Assembly: GCF_026625145.1 (NCBI RefSeq)
Contig: NZ_CP113088.1
Coordinates: 3,389,501 to 3,453,500 of the forward strand
Length of the DNA: 64,000 nt
From: Lacinutrix neustonica
GTDB taxonomy: Bacteria > Bacteroidota > Bacteroidia > Flavobacteriales > Flavobacteriaceae
Reading direction: 5' to 3'
Within the stretch, counting starts at the first letter, position 1. Each line of letters starts with the position of its first letter. This document shows positions 39,744 to 50,284 of this stretch, piece after piece. Below the pieces are notes generated by a model. It saw only the letters and a program-made list of their open reading frames with translations, was not told the origin of the DNA and did no database searches. The translations under genes and the position numbers were made by a program.

Positions 39744-40250
39744 TTATTCCTTTAATAAGACGCCATCCGCCTCAAAAGAGTAGGTGCGTTTTGGAGCAGT
39801 AATGGCTGCGATTTCTTCTTGCGAGGCCCCTTTGTCTTCAGCATAATGTTTTTGTTCATCTACAGAAACTTCTTTAACGTAAGCTTTTCCGTTAATGATG
39901 ACTTCTTTACCGTCGATGTCTTTTGGCATAAAAAAGGCGTAATCTTTAAATTTAACCATGACCTCGTCATCATTTCCTAAATCTAAGGTCATCCAACACC
40001 CTTTCGCTTTACATACTTCATTTACCTTGGCGATCATTTTAGCAGGAATACTATCACCTACTTGCATGCTCTTATAATGTTCAGCCATGGATTGTACTGC
40101 TACCGCATCGTCTGCGATAATTGCATCTCCGAAAGATTGGTACTCCACTTGAGTTATTTCTTTAGAGGTTTCTTCTAGGTTTGTCTTTTTTTCTCCTTTA
40201 CAAGCAAAAACAGTGATTGCTAGAGCCAAGGTTAATATGTGATTTTTCAT
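39744..40250 (-). CDS. DUF4920 lipoprotein
   Basis: 168 residues from MKNHILTLALAITVFAC, whose Cys (lipobox TVFAC) marks a lipoprotein. CKAKGCWMTLDLGNDDEVMV is the diagnostic DUF4920 motif with a conserved Cys pair, and YAFFMPKDIDGKEVIINGKA the following strand. Function of the family is unknown; the Cys pair suggests metal or redox contact. Two codons upstream an alternative ATG (40259) adds MIN. Confidence 0.85.
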   Translation of the reverse strand: MKNHILTLALAITVFACKGEKKTNLEETSKEITQVEYQSFGDAIIADDAVAVQSMAEHYKSMQVGDSIPAKMIAKVNEVCKAKGCWMTLDLGNDDEVMVKFKDYAFFMPKDIDGKEVIINGKAYVKEVSVDEQKHYAEDKGASQEEIAAITAPKRTYSFEADGVLLKE

Positions 40251-40325
40251 GTTTATCATTTTTGATTCTATCTTTCAAAGATAGTATTTAAAGGTTAAAT
40301 TTATATTTTCTAACGCTTAATTCTG

Positions 40326-40333
40326 TATTTTTG
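40326..40333 (+). promoter_or_regulatory. -7 box (TAnnTTTG)
   Basis: TATTTTTG, 23 nt upstream of the ilvE ATG, in the divergent ilvE/DUF4920 region. Confidence 0.55.
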
Positions 40334-40356
40334 CATCCTAAAGTTAACCAGATTTT

Positions 40357-41428
40357 ATGAAAACCATGACGAAAAACGACATCAAGATAACTAAAACTAA
40401 CACATCTAAAATTAAGAATACTGACTTTAATAACTTAGCATTTGGTCAGGTGTTTTCAGATCATATGTTGGTGTGTGATTATAAGGATGGGAAGTGGCAT
40501 ACTCGTGAAATTGTCCCTTATGGTCCAATTACTTTAGATCCTGCGTCTAAAATTTTTCATTATGGTCAATCTATTTTTGAAGGAATGAAGGCGTATAAGG
40601 ATGCTAATGGTGAGGTGTTTTTGTTTAGACCCATGGAAAATATTAAACGCTTAAATATTTCAGCGAAACGTTTAGCCATTCCGGAATTACCTGAAGATTA
40701 TTTTTTTGAAGGATTAAAAACGTTATTACATGTTGAAAAAGATTGGATTCCAACGGCAGAGGGAAGTTCGTTATACATAAGACCCTATATTTTTGCGACT
40801 GGTGCCGGTTTTCATGCGTCTCCAGCGAATGCTTATAAGTTTATTATTGCTTGTGCGCCATCTGGTGCTTATTTTTCAGGAAAAGTAAAGGTTTTAATAG
40901 AAGAGAAATATTCGCGTTCTGCTAATGGTGGTGTTGGTTTCGCTAAGGCGGGCGGTAACTATGCTGGTCAATTTTATCCTACTCAATTAGCTAAGGATAA
41001 AGGGTATCATCAAATCATTTGGACAGACGATACGTCTCACGAATATATTGAAGAAGCGGGGGCAATGAATATTTTTGTTCGAATTAATGACACCTTAGTG
41101 ACTGCGCCTGTAAGTGACCGTATTTTAGATGGAGTGACCCGAAAAAGTATATTAGATATTGCCAAAGCTGAAGGGATACAAACGGAGGTAAGAAAAATTA
41201 GCGTGAAGGAATTAATCGAAGCCTCTAAAAATGGAAGTCTTAAAGAATTATTTGGCGCTGGAACGGCAGCGGTAATTTCTCCTATTTACTGGTTTTGGAT
41301 TTAGAGATGAAGATTTTGAATTACCAACATTAGAACACACGTTTGCAGACCGATTGAAAAAACGAATCATAGATATTCAAACCAATAAAGCTGAAGACCC
41401 CTTTGGCTGGAGAGTAGCGGTGAACTAG
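40357..41428 (+). CDS. ilvE: Branched-chain amino-acid aminotransferase, one lesion
   Basis: A PLP fold-IV transaminase. FHYGQSIFEGMKAYKD, LYIRPYIFATGAGFHASPA, KAGGNYAGQFYPTQLAK (catalytic Lys in AKAGGNY) and EYIEEAGAMNIFVRIND follow the long BCAT subtype order. It interconverts leucine, isoleucine and valine with their oxo acids. The frame breaks at about 41285-41292 (an extra T before ACTGG). Repair reads ISPITGFGFRDEDFELPTLE and ends at 41428, 356 residues, the usual length. This lesion is one of two not directly on the CCAGA-type motif. An ATG 9 nt downstream (40366) is an alternative start. Confidence 0.93.
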
Positions 41429-41512
41429 TTAGACGTTTGGTTTTCTACCGCATGTTTTTTACTAACGATTTAGGACTACCATTGCAAGAACGGTGACAAA
41501 AAACAGTCTTGA

Positions 41513-43518
41513 TTACACTTTTAGAGCTTCTAATTTCCCTTGATATGCTTTAATCTCATCCCGTAATTTTGCTGCAATTATAAAGTCCAATTGCTTAGCT
41601 GCTTGTTCCATCATCTTGCGTTTTTCACGAATTTTCTTTTCTAATTCAGGTTTGCTTAAATACGCGCTTTACGGCTCTGCAGCTCTTGCGGCTTCCAATT
41701 CATAACTGTAGGTGCTCACCGAATTTTTACTCAGGGCACTGTTTAAACTTTTATTTAAAGCCGTGGGCGTGATGTTGTTTTCTGTGTTGTAAGCGATTTG
41801 CTTTTCACGTCTGTACTCCGTGTCGTCAATTGTTTTTTGCATGCTGTTCGTTATTTTATCTGCATACATTATCGCTTTTCCATTTAAATGTCCGGCGGCG
41901 CGACCAACGGTTTGCGTTAAAGACCTGTTGGAGCGTAAAAAACCTTCTTTGTCTGCATCTAGAATAGCGACCAGGGAGACTTACGGAAGATCCAAACCTT
42001 CACGTAATAAGTTCACACCCACTAACACATCAAAGATCCCAGCACGCAAATCTTGCATGATTTGAACGCGTTCTAAGGTGTCTACATCACTATGAATGTA
42101 GCGTACACGAATACTAATTCGACTGAGGTATTTTGTTAATTCTTCAGCCATTCTTTTAGTTAATGTGGTGACTAAAGTCCGCTCATCTTTTTCTGTACGT
42201 ACTTGAATTTCTTCAATTAAATCATCGATTTGGTTTAAGCTTGGTCGGACTTCTATTATAGGGTCTAATAACCCGGTAGGACGAATAACCTGCTCCACAT
42301 AAACGCCATCTGTTTTTTGTAATTCATAATCGGCAGGAGTAGCACTAACGTAAACTACCTGATTCTGAAGGGCTTCAAACTCTTCGAATTTTAAGGGTCT
42401 GTTGTCCATTGCTGCAGGCAATCGAAACCCATATTCCACCAAATTTTCTTTCCGGCTTCGATCGCCACCATACATGGCATGTACTTGAGAAATGGTCACG
42501 TGACTTTCATCAACAACCATTAAGTAATCGTCTCGGAAAATAGTCTAATAAACAAAACGGTCTTGTGCCGGGTAATCTACCATCTAAATAACGAGAATAG
42601 TTTTCAATACCGGAACAGTAGCCTAATTCGCGAATCATTTCCAAATCGAATTCTGTACGTTCCTTGAGGCGTTTTGCCTCTAAATGTTTGCCGATGTCTT
42701 TAAAATAATCGTGCTGTTTGACTAAATCATCTTGAATGTCTTTTATGGCGCCTTGAAGCACATCTGGTGATGTTACAAACATATTAGCAGGATAGATGTT
42801 TAATCGGTCATATTCTTCAATAACTTTATTGGTTTGAATATTGAACTGCTCAATCGTTTCAATTTCATCACCGAAAAAATGTATGCGAAAGGCATCGTCT
42901 GCATAACTCGGAAAAATATCTACAGTATCCCCTTTTATTCTGAAATTACCATGTTTAAAATCGGCTTCTGTACGGGAGTATAGACTTTGTACTAATTGGT
43001 GTAATAATTTGGTTCTTGAAATTTGCTGATCGCGTTTAATGGTAATCACATTTTTTTGAAACTCAACAGGGTTTCCAATACCATACAAACAAGACACAGA
43101 GGCTACCACCAAGACATCACGACGGCCGAGAGAGGAGGGAAGATGTGGTGCTCAAACGCATCTTTTCTATCTCTTCATTTATTGATAAATCTTTTTCTAT
43201 ATAAACACCAGAGGTTGGGATGTAAGCTTCGGGTTGATAGTAATCGTAGTAAGACACGAAATACTCTACTGCATTTTCAGGGAAAAATTGTTTGAATTCT
43301 GAGTATAATTGGGCAGCCAATGTTTTATTATGTGCTAAAACCAACGTGGGTTTTTGTACACGCTCTATAACATTAGCCATAGTGAACGTTTTACCGGAAC
43401 CGGTAACACCAAGCAACGTTTGATATTTTTCGCTAGCGTTTAGACCATCAGTCAATTGTTGAATGGCTGAAGGTTGATCACCAGTTGGACTAAATTCGGA
43501 TTCAATTTTGAATTTCAT
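41513..43518 (-). CDS. uvrB: Excinuclease ABC subunit B, four lesions
   Basis: Walker [13 protein letters not shown], the damage-probing hairpin ([20 protein letters not shown]), helicase motif VVDESHVT, and motifs V-VI ([30 protein letters not shown]) are all present, with the UVR domain at the C-terminus ([20 protein letters not shown]). Two insertions (42531-42536, 43126-43131) and two substitutions creating TAA stops (TTACGG at 41981-41986 and 41669-41674, Glu to stop) break it. Repair gives 667 residues, the standard length. UvrB hands lesions from UvrA to UvrC in nucleotide excision repair. Four defects in one repair gene make real inactivation possible on paper, but identical site chemistry elsewhere argues for an artefact. 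Confidence 0.95.
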
Positions 43519-43600
43519 GTCGCTAAATTAAGGAATATCCAGCAGTAATTATTTGAAGAAAAAGTTAAGGTTTTGCGTGTGGGGCTCAACGCTTTAAATA

Positions 43601-43990
43601 TTAAAGGGCATTATAAAGAATGACGCCACCTAAAATAAAAGCAAAAGGAGCAATGCGTCTTATATATAGGGGTTTCAATACGTCGGAACTTTTCATTGAG
43701 AAGCGGTGGTGTGCTTTTCTTGGAATAAAGTAAAGGATCAAGGATGTCACTACCATGATCCACCCAAATAGCTGAAATGCTTCTGGTATTTTGGAGGCTT
43801 CAGAATGTATAATTAATGCTATTGCTGGAATTAAACGGAGGGTTATTTCTGTATAATTAATAACGTTTGTGCTTCCCGCTTTTCTTAAAGTGGCTCTAGC
43901 TTTATTAGGAGCAAATAACATGACAAAGCCAATGAAGATTATAAATAGCCCGAATAGTATTACAATCCATTTAGTAATTGATAGTATCAT
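43601..43990 (-). CDS. Small integral membrane protein
   Basis: 129 residues with four predicted membrane helices (MILSITKWIVILFGLFIIFI; ITLRLIPAIALIIH; LFGWIMVVTSLILYFIP; RRIAPFAFILGGVILY) and basic loops (RKAHHRFSMK). No catalytic motif or recognised family. Lone gene between uvrB and the hybrid kinase. Intact frame. Confidence 0.65.
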   Translation of the reverse strand: MILSITKWIVILFGLFIIFIGFVMLFAPNKARATLRKAGSTNVINYTEITLRLIPAIALIIHSEASKIPEAFQLFGWIMVVTSLILYFIPRKAHHRFSMKSSDVLKPLYIRRIAPFAFILGGVILYNAL

Positions 43991-44074
43991 AGTTATAATA
44001 TTGGAATAAACTACTGGCTAATATTTAGTTATATAATTTTAAACTAAAACGTAATAAGTAAATTAAAAGGATCA

Positions 44075-45802
44075 TTAGTTTTTGAAATATTGTGGTATTA
44101 ACTGGAGCAGCTCTTCTTTATTAATTGGTTTTGAAATATAATCGTTACATCCCACTCCTATTGTTTTTTCTCTATCCCCGGAAAGTCCGAAGCCGTCCGG
44201 GCTATAATTATAACGTCTTTGTTTAGTTCTCGAATTTGTCGAGTGGCTTCATAACCATTTAGTTCAGGCATTTGAATATCCATTAAAATTAAATCAATAT
44301 CGGGATTTTTTTGAAATATAGCAACCGCTTCTATACCTGTTACGGCCTCTAATATAACTGAACTATAATTTTTAGCTATTGCGGTTATTAACAGTCGTGA
44401 TATAGTATTGTCCTCGACAATTAATATTTTTAATTTTAGTGGTTTAGAGTTCCCTTCGCCGAAGTTTTTTTAGAGAAGTTTTCTTTTAGTTTAAAGGTTT
44501 TTTCTTTATGAGGTGTGTTATAAGGTAAGGTGAAGTAAAATACAGATCCTTTCCCTTCTTCACTTTCAATCCAAATTTTACCGCCAAGCATTTCAACATA
44601 GGCTTTGGAAATAGATAAGCCTAATCCAGCACCTTGAAAGGCCATTCTATTTGAAATATCGGCTTGTGCAAAACGTTTAAAAATCTCTGTCTGCCTCCCT
44701 TTTGGTATCTCAATCCCTGTATCTTTCACATAAAATTCCAGTACCTCAGCATGGTTCTCTTTTTTTAAATCATAACCTATTTCGATCGCGCCTTTTTCGG
44801 TATGTTTAATAGCGTTCTTGACAGGTTGGTAAGAATGGAATACACTTTTTCTCCGTCGGAATGAATAAATATTTCGGTATTAGATAAGGTGTTTTTAAAT
44901 GAAAAATCCACGCCTTTTCTTTCTATCTCGGGTTTAAAAAAGTTATAGATAAATTCCATTTTATCATTGATATCCAAAACATGGATATTCGCTTCCATAA
45001 GTCCAGATTCTATTTTAGAAATGTTAACAATGTCATTAATGATATTAAGCATTCTTGTACCACTTTTTCTTATGATTCTGATATATTTTTTCTGTACGTC
45101 CCCTGTCAATTCAGGTTCTTCTAGAAGATCAGCAAAACCAAGAATGCCATTCATGGGTGTTCTTATTTCATGACTCATATTGGCTAAAAATGCTGATTTT
45201 AGTCGATCGCTTTCTTCAGCATTTTCCTTTGCTAAAATTAACTCTGCTGCCCGTTTTTCTTTTTCTTCGTTTTGAAAGATAAGCTCTTTATTGGCAGTAA
45301 TCAATTCTGCTGCACGCTTTGATTTCTCATTATTTTGGAAAACAAGCTCCGTATTTGCAACCACTAATTCTGCTGCACGTTTTGCTTTCTCATTATTTTG
45401 AAAGGCAAGTTCTATATTCGCGACAACCAGTTCTGCTGCACGCTTTGCTTTTTCTTCGTTTTGAAAGATGAGCTCTTTATTGGCAATGATCAATTCGGCG
45501 GCCCGTTTTGATTTCTCATTATTTTGGAAGACGAGCTCAATATTTGCGATAACTAGTTCTGCTGCACGCTTTGCTTTTTCTTCATTAAGAAATTTGACTT
45601 CCAAATTAGCAATTATTAATTGGGCTGCGCGTTTTGCTTTTTCTTGGTTTTCTAATGAAATGCCTTGGAGGGCAATAGCGAGCTCTTGCATAAGTAGCAC
45701 CCGTTTTTTATCATCAATGTCCTTTATGGATATTAAAAATTCTTGTTGTAATTCTTTTAACTCATCACGTATGACCTCTTTTGATTTGTCTTGATTATTC
45801 AT
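44075..45802 (-). CDS. Soluble hybrid histidine kinase with 21-residue repeat coiled coil, three lesions
   Basis: There is no membrane segment. Residues ~50-196 are seven 21-residue repeats (three heptads each, KRAAEL.IAN.EL core). The HisKA box is [17 protein letters not shown]. The catalytic domain N-box reads [10 protein letters not shown] after repair, with DTGIEIP and [15 protein letters not shown]-boxes. A C-terminal receiver ([27 protein letters not shown]) holds the phospho-Asp and ends near 44075. Deletions at 44187-44190 and 44459-44462 (CCGA), plus one near 44821 outside that motif, break it. Repair gives 576 residues. The input is probably an unidentified cytosolic partner acting through the coiled coil. 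No separate regulator is adjacent. Confidence 0.85.
45215..45655 (-). repeat. Seven 63-bp in-frame repeats in the kinase gene
   Basis: Each unit encodes 21 residues of the pattern xNxEKxKRAAELxxANxELxF. Units differ at the variable positions and in codons. The 63-bp period equals exactly three coiled-coil heptads, so gain or loss of a unit keeps frame and helical phase. Confidence 0.9.
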
Positions 45803-46070
45803 TTTGTTACTTTAATCCGGCAAAATCACATGATGGTTGAAGGAAAACATAGATTGTAGATCAATGACCTACTAAATACAAAAAATAGTTTAGGAAAACT
45901 TTATGTTTTTTGCATTTTAGACATTTCCTATGATTTTTATCATGAATAACTACTAAAAAAAAAACAGGTATCGGAGAAATCTTTTTGTCAGGATGAAAGA
46001 TGGAGGGCTATTTATAACCATGCCACAGAGCCAAGAATTTATTATTCATTAGTTCTGTCTTGTATTTTTA
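45803..46070. other. Intergenic region, promoter of the hybrid kinase
   Basis: About 270 AT-rich bases before the terminator at 46071. No gene, tRNA or clear promoter box seen. Confidence 0.4.
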
Positions 46071-46091
46071 AAATGGGTGTTTCACCCATTT
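46071..46091 (-). terminator. Terminator of the T9SS adhesin cluster
   Basis: AAATGGGTG and CACCCATTT stem, 36 nt after the stop at 46127, with a T/A-rich tail on the minus strand. Confidence 0.7.
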
Positions 46092-46126
46092 ATTGTTATG
46101 CAATGGAATCAATAAAAATAAAATAC

Positions 46127-48466
46127 TTAGCGTTTTAATGTAAAATGGCCTGTGTATTGTTTGCCGTTTGGACGACTTATAAGAAACCAATAATCGTTAG
46201 TTGGTAATGCAGCCCCGTTAAAAGTACCATTCCAGCCTGTAAGTGGATTGACTTGAGATAATAATTTACCATAGCGATCAAAAATCAGAATTCTTAAATC
46301 GGTATTAAAGCGCTCGCTGACTCCTAAAGGTTGCCGAGATGTCATGATAACCATCACCATTGGGTGTGAAGAATTTTGGGAAGCCTAATATGGAAAATTC
46401 GACTGATGCGCTACCACAACCCTTTTTATCTCTTACGAAAAGTGTGTGAAAACCAGGTTCTATCCCCAAAAAGGTGTTGGCATGTTGATAAATATCTGAT
46501 TCCGTATCCAGAGCAAACTCATAATCACCGTCACCCGAAACAGTCACTGTTACCGTATTGTTTGTCGTTAATTCTGTAAATGCTATACTTTCAATAGTGG
46601 GTGCGTTGGAAGGAGTTAAGGTGACCTCTCTTGTGTTTGAGCAGCCATTAGGAGACATTACTATTACCGTGTAGATTCCAATGTCATTAGCTTCAATAGT
46701 AGCCGATGTCATTCCGGTGTCAGTCCCGTTAAGAAACCATTGGAAAGAATAACTGCTAGGCATGCCATTAGTGATGCCGCTTTCTAAAGTCACGGTTTCA
46801 GGAAAGCGATTTATGCAATAAATAAAAGTTTGATCGGGCATTAATTTGGGGGTAGATAATACCCTTAATGTGAGCTCTGTAATGGCATAACATTGATTGG
46901 TATCTGTAGTCACTTTTACAGCAATAGTTTGACTCTGCTGAATTGTATTATCAAAGTTGCCATCTATACTATTGTTTTCCGCGAAGGCGTCAGTAATAGA
47001 AGTGTAAAATGTGATGTTATAGTTTGCAGGTACTAAGGGTTCAATTTCAGAGCGAATGTCATATAAATTAAAAGTTGTAAAACCATCTATAGTAGCATCA
47101 TCGCAGGTATTAAAATCCGGCAGATTCAAAGTGTTTGTTGAACGGTCTAGCATGATCTCTGCTATTGCTAAACACCCGGTGTTGAGATCAAATACCTCAG
47201 CAAAAACAGTTTGCATGGGACTGATATTATTATAGTTATTAGGATTTTGGATGGGGTTGATTTGCATTTCGGCATCCACCATGCTCGTATAAAAAGCCAT
47301 AATTCCTAAATCAGGATTATTTTGAGTGACCGCATCTAAAGCGTTAAACAAATTATAAGACGTTAAACCATCTTGATTGTCATCACAAGCAATCAGGCTA
47401 GAATTTGTCACGGTAGGATTAGGGGAGTATTCTATCACAATTTCTCCAACAGAGATACAACCATTTTCTAAAGTAACCTCCACAGTATAGGTGCCACTGG
47501 CAGTGACCTCAAAAGTACTACTGATTTGTGTGAGTTGCTCAACACCGTCTATAAACCACTTATAAGTATTTATACCGGGTTGGAAAGCATCTAATGTTAT
47601 TCGGTCATTTTCACAGACACTCGTGTTTGTGGCAACCAATTTATCTCGGACCTAAATCGGTGGTCAATTTAAAACTACCAGCTTCCAAAAACACCGCAGA
47701 ATCGAACCTGTAGTTTTGCTCATCGGCAATTACTAATTTCACATGGTACGTTTCGTTAGGAATGGTGTTTGCCGTTGCCGTCAATACGGTAGTTTGTCCA
47801 TTAAAGTTAATGGGCGCAGTGGCCCCATTAAAACTTTCGAAATAAGCCTCGTTTTGCGCAGCACAACCATTTGGTATTTCACGGATGAACCGTAGTTACC
47901 TTTACTGGGGTTTGCGTCCCAGGAACAAGGGCAATATTGGTATAATCTGTTTGTGAAACGGGGCGGATAAGAAAGCCAAACAAATCTGAATACTGACAGG
48001 TATTTGGATCCCCTTCTTGGTATTCTTCCGAAGCAAAAATATATCTAAAACTTATTTGGTTTGCAACGGAAGTAAAATCAAATTCAAGAATGGTTGCATT
48101 TATAGTATTCGATTCTTGAAGGGCCATTTCTAAATCGGGATCTCCAGTCCAGTTGGGAGCATCGTCATCACTTAATGACGTATTTGGACCTTGCACATTA
48201 GTTAATCTTCCTGTGCTTAAAACAAGGCCGGATTGAAAAGGGAAAGTCGTTCCTGTAGCGTCAAAAAAACCATAACTCCGGTCAGTACCATTAAAGTCCC
48301 CTCCAACGGTATTTGTAACAGTAACATTAGAAATACAGTTACTATCAATTAATATGTTTTCAATAAGTTCTTGAGAGGAGTAGGTCCGGCTATCTACAGT
48401 AATATTTTGAGATTGTGCAGACATCACAAACAGAAACGATAATATTATAAGGCCTTTTCTTATCAT
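46127..48466 (-). CDS. T9SS type-B surface protein with choice-of-anchor-L N-terminus, three lesions
   Basis: Signal peptide MIRKGLIILSFLFVMSAQSQ (start 48466; 15 nt upstream is an alternative). A choice-of-anchor-L domain (residues ~20-250; FPFQSGLVLSTGR, FRYIFASEEYQEGDPNTC) is followed by Ig/PKD-like and repeat modules and a type-B sorting domain (FFTPNGDGYHDIWQPLGVSE; FDRYGKLLSQ; DYWFLISR; HFTLKR end). Breaks at 47879-47884, 47644-47649 and 46334-46339. The last restores a family Trp (IWQPLG), implying TCTGG. Repaired length 778. Exported across the outer membrane by T9SS and attached or released; the role is adhesion or matrix, not catalysis, as far as visible. Confidence 0.88.
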
Positions 48467-48645
48467 AGCAGCAACGGGCAAAGATATATAAGAAGACAGA
48501 TAATAAAAATAAAAATAATGTTAAACCTTTTTATTAATGGTATGCCAATGGTCTGTTTCACTCCACCTTATGAGGGTAGGCAAAGATAAGAAATGCCTAA
48601 TGTTGGATGTTGTGACCTAAATCAAGGTAAGTTCGATTCCTTTTT

Positions 48646-50284
48646 TTCTATCGTTTTAGAGTAAAATGCGCTGTAAAAGTCATTTTTTTATCTGTTTTTG
48701 GTTCTCTATATTCTACAGTAAACCAGTAATCACTGGTTGGCATGGGATTGCCATTATAAGTACCGTCCCATCCTTGACCCGTTGGGCTGAGTTGTTTGAG
48801 TAATTTACCATAGCGGTCGTAAATGTAAATCACCGCATCGGGCTGATTGTCTATAGCATAGATATTCCAGTTATTGTTATATTCGTCGCCGTTTGGGGTA
48901 AAAAATAAGGGGTAGTCAATAACTAAAACCGTGAGACTATTCTCACTACAGCTGTATGCATCACGCACCCTTACGATGTGTTCTCCAGCTGATACATTTG
49001 TAAAAGTATACATAAAGGGATTTGCGGCATTAGACTGCCATGGCCCTCCATCCGGACTAAATTCGTAACCAGCAACATCATTGGTCATTGCTGTATTCAC
49101 TGTTACTAAGATGTTATGTTGCTCTGAAAAAGCTAATGTTGTTAGTTCAGCAGTAACTATAGGGTTTGCATCAACAACAACGATTTCAAAATTTATAGTA
49201 GTGATTGAGCACCCTGTGGTGTTATTCTCAACCCGTACATAAACGGTCTGTGGGTTATTTGCAGTGCTGTATGGACTCATCAAAGCAGCAATATTATTAT
49301 CTGCATCCAGTTGGGTTTCGTGGTAGCTGAGCGTAAAATCAGCAGGGTTTTGAGTTCCTAATACTTCAGCATCAAATTGTGATAAATCGATTTCTGGACT
49401 ATTGGGGGTATCACTGCATGAAACAAAATTAGTAACTACATTGTTTTGTGGTAAAGGATGCACGATTAAATCCATGTTAGCAATACCAAAACAGTCGTTT
49501 GCATTTTCCACACGAATAAAAATAGTTTGCAAGAAAGGTGTTGAATTGGTATAGTTGTCCGGCAATTGATTGATTTCAAATTGAGCATCCGAAGCGGTTT
49601 CGTAATAGGCAACTGTTGACCCTTGAGGAACGTTAGTTAATATTAATGGGTCAGCATCAGAAAGTGTAAACGCTGTCAAGCCATCATAATCATTGTCACA
49701 TTCACTTAAATCCGTATTCCCTATGTCTGTTGCAGTCACTTCAAGGGTATATTCAGCAGTTATAAAACAACCTGTGGTTTGGTTTTCAATACGAACGTAT
49801 ATCGTTTGTGGATTTGACGTATTTGTAAAAGGAAAGGGGGTTACTGGATTCATGCCGCTTTGAGCTTCAGCAAGAGTTAAATAATGTGTGTAATTGAAAC
49901 CCGTGGTGTCACCACTAATCATCACATTTTCATTAGCTTCATTTAGATTATATTCTGTAAAACCATCTGGTGTACCATCCTCATCACACTGCACTAATAT
50001 GGCGTTTTGTACTTCCGGTAACGCATGCACGACAATATTAAAGGAGCCCGTTTCGGTACAAAGTGTCGCTGTGTTTTCTAAACGATAATAGATTGTTTGC
50101 GAATTTGTACTCATATTCGTGTACGTAGAGGGATTGGGTATACTATTTATGTTAGCCTCTGCATCGCTCTGTGATTCAAAATAAGTAATGGTTACATTTT
50201 GACCATTTATTAGTGCCGTGTCTTGAGTGCTTAGGTCAAATGAAGCAAAGCCATTGGCGCTATCTCCATCAGTAGCATCATCAC
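48646..50284 (-). repeat. 1.64-kb direct repeat, copy A
   Basis: Nearly identical (a few base changes by eye) to 51883-53521, offset 3237 bases. It covers the 3' half of each adhesin gene down to the stop. Beyond 50284/53521 the genes diverge abruptly. Confidence 0.9.
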
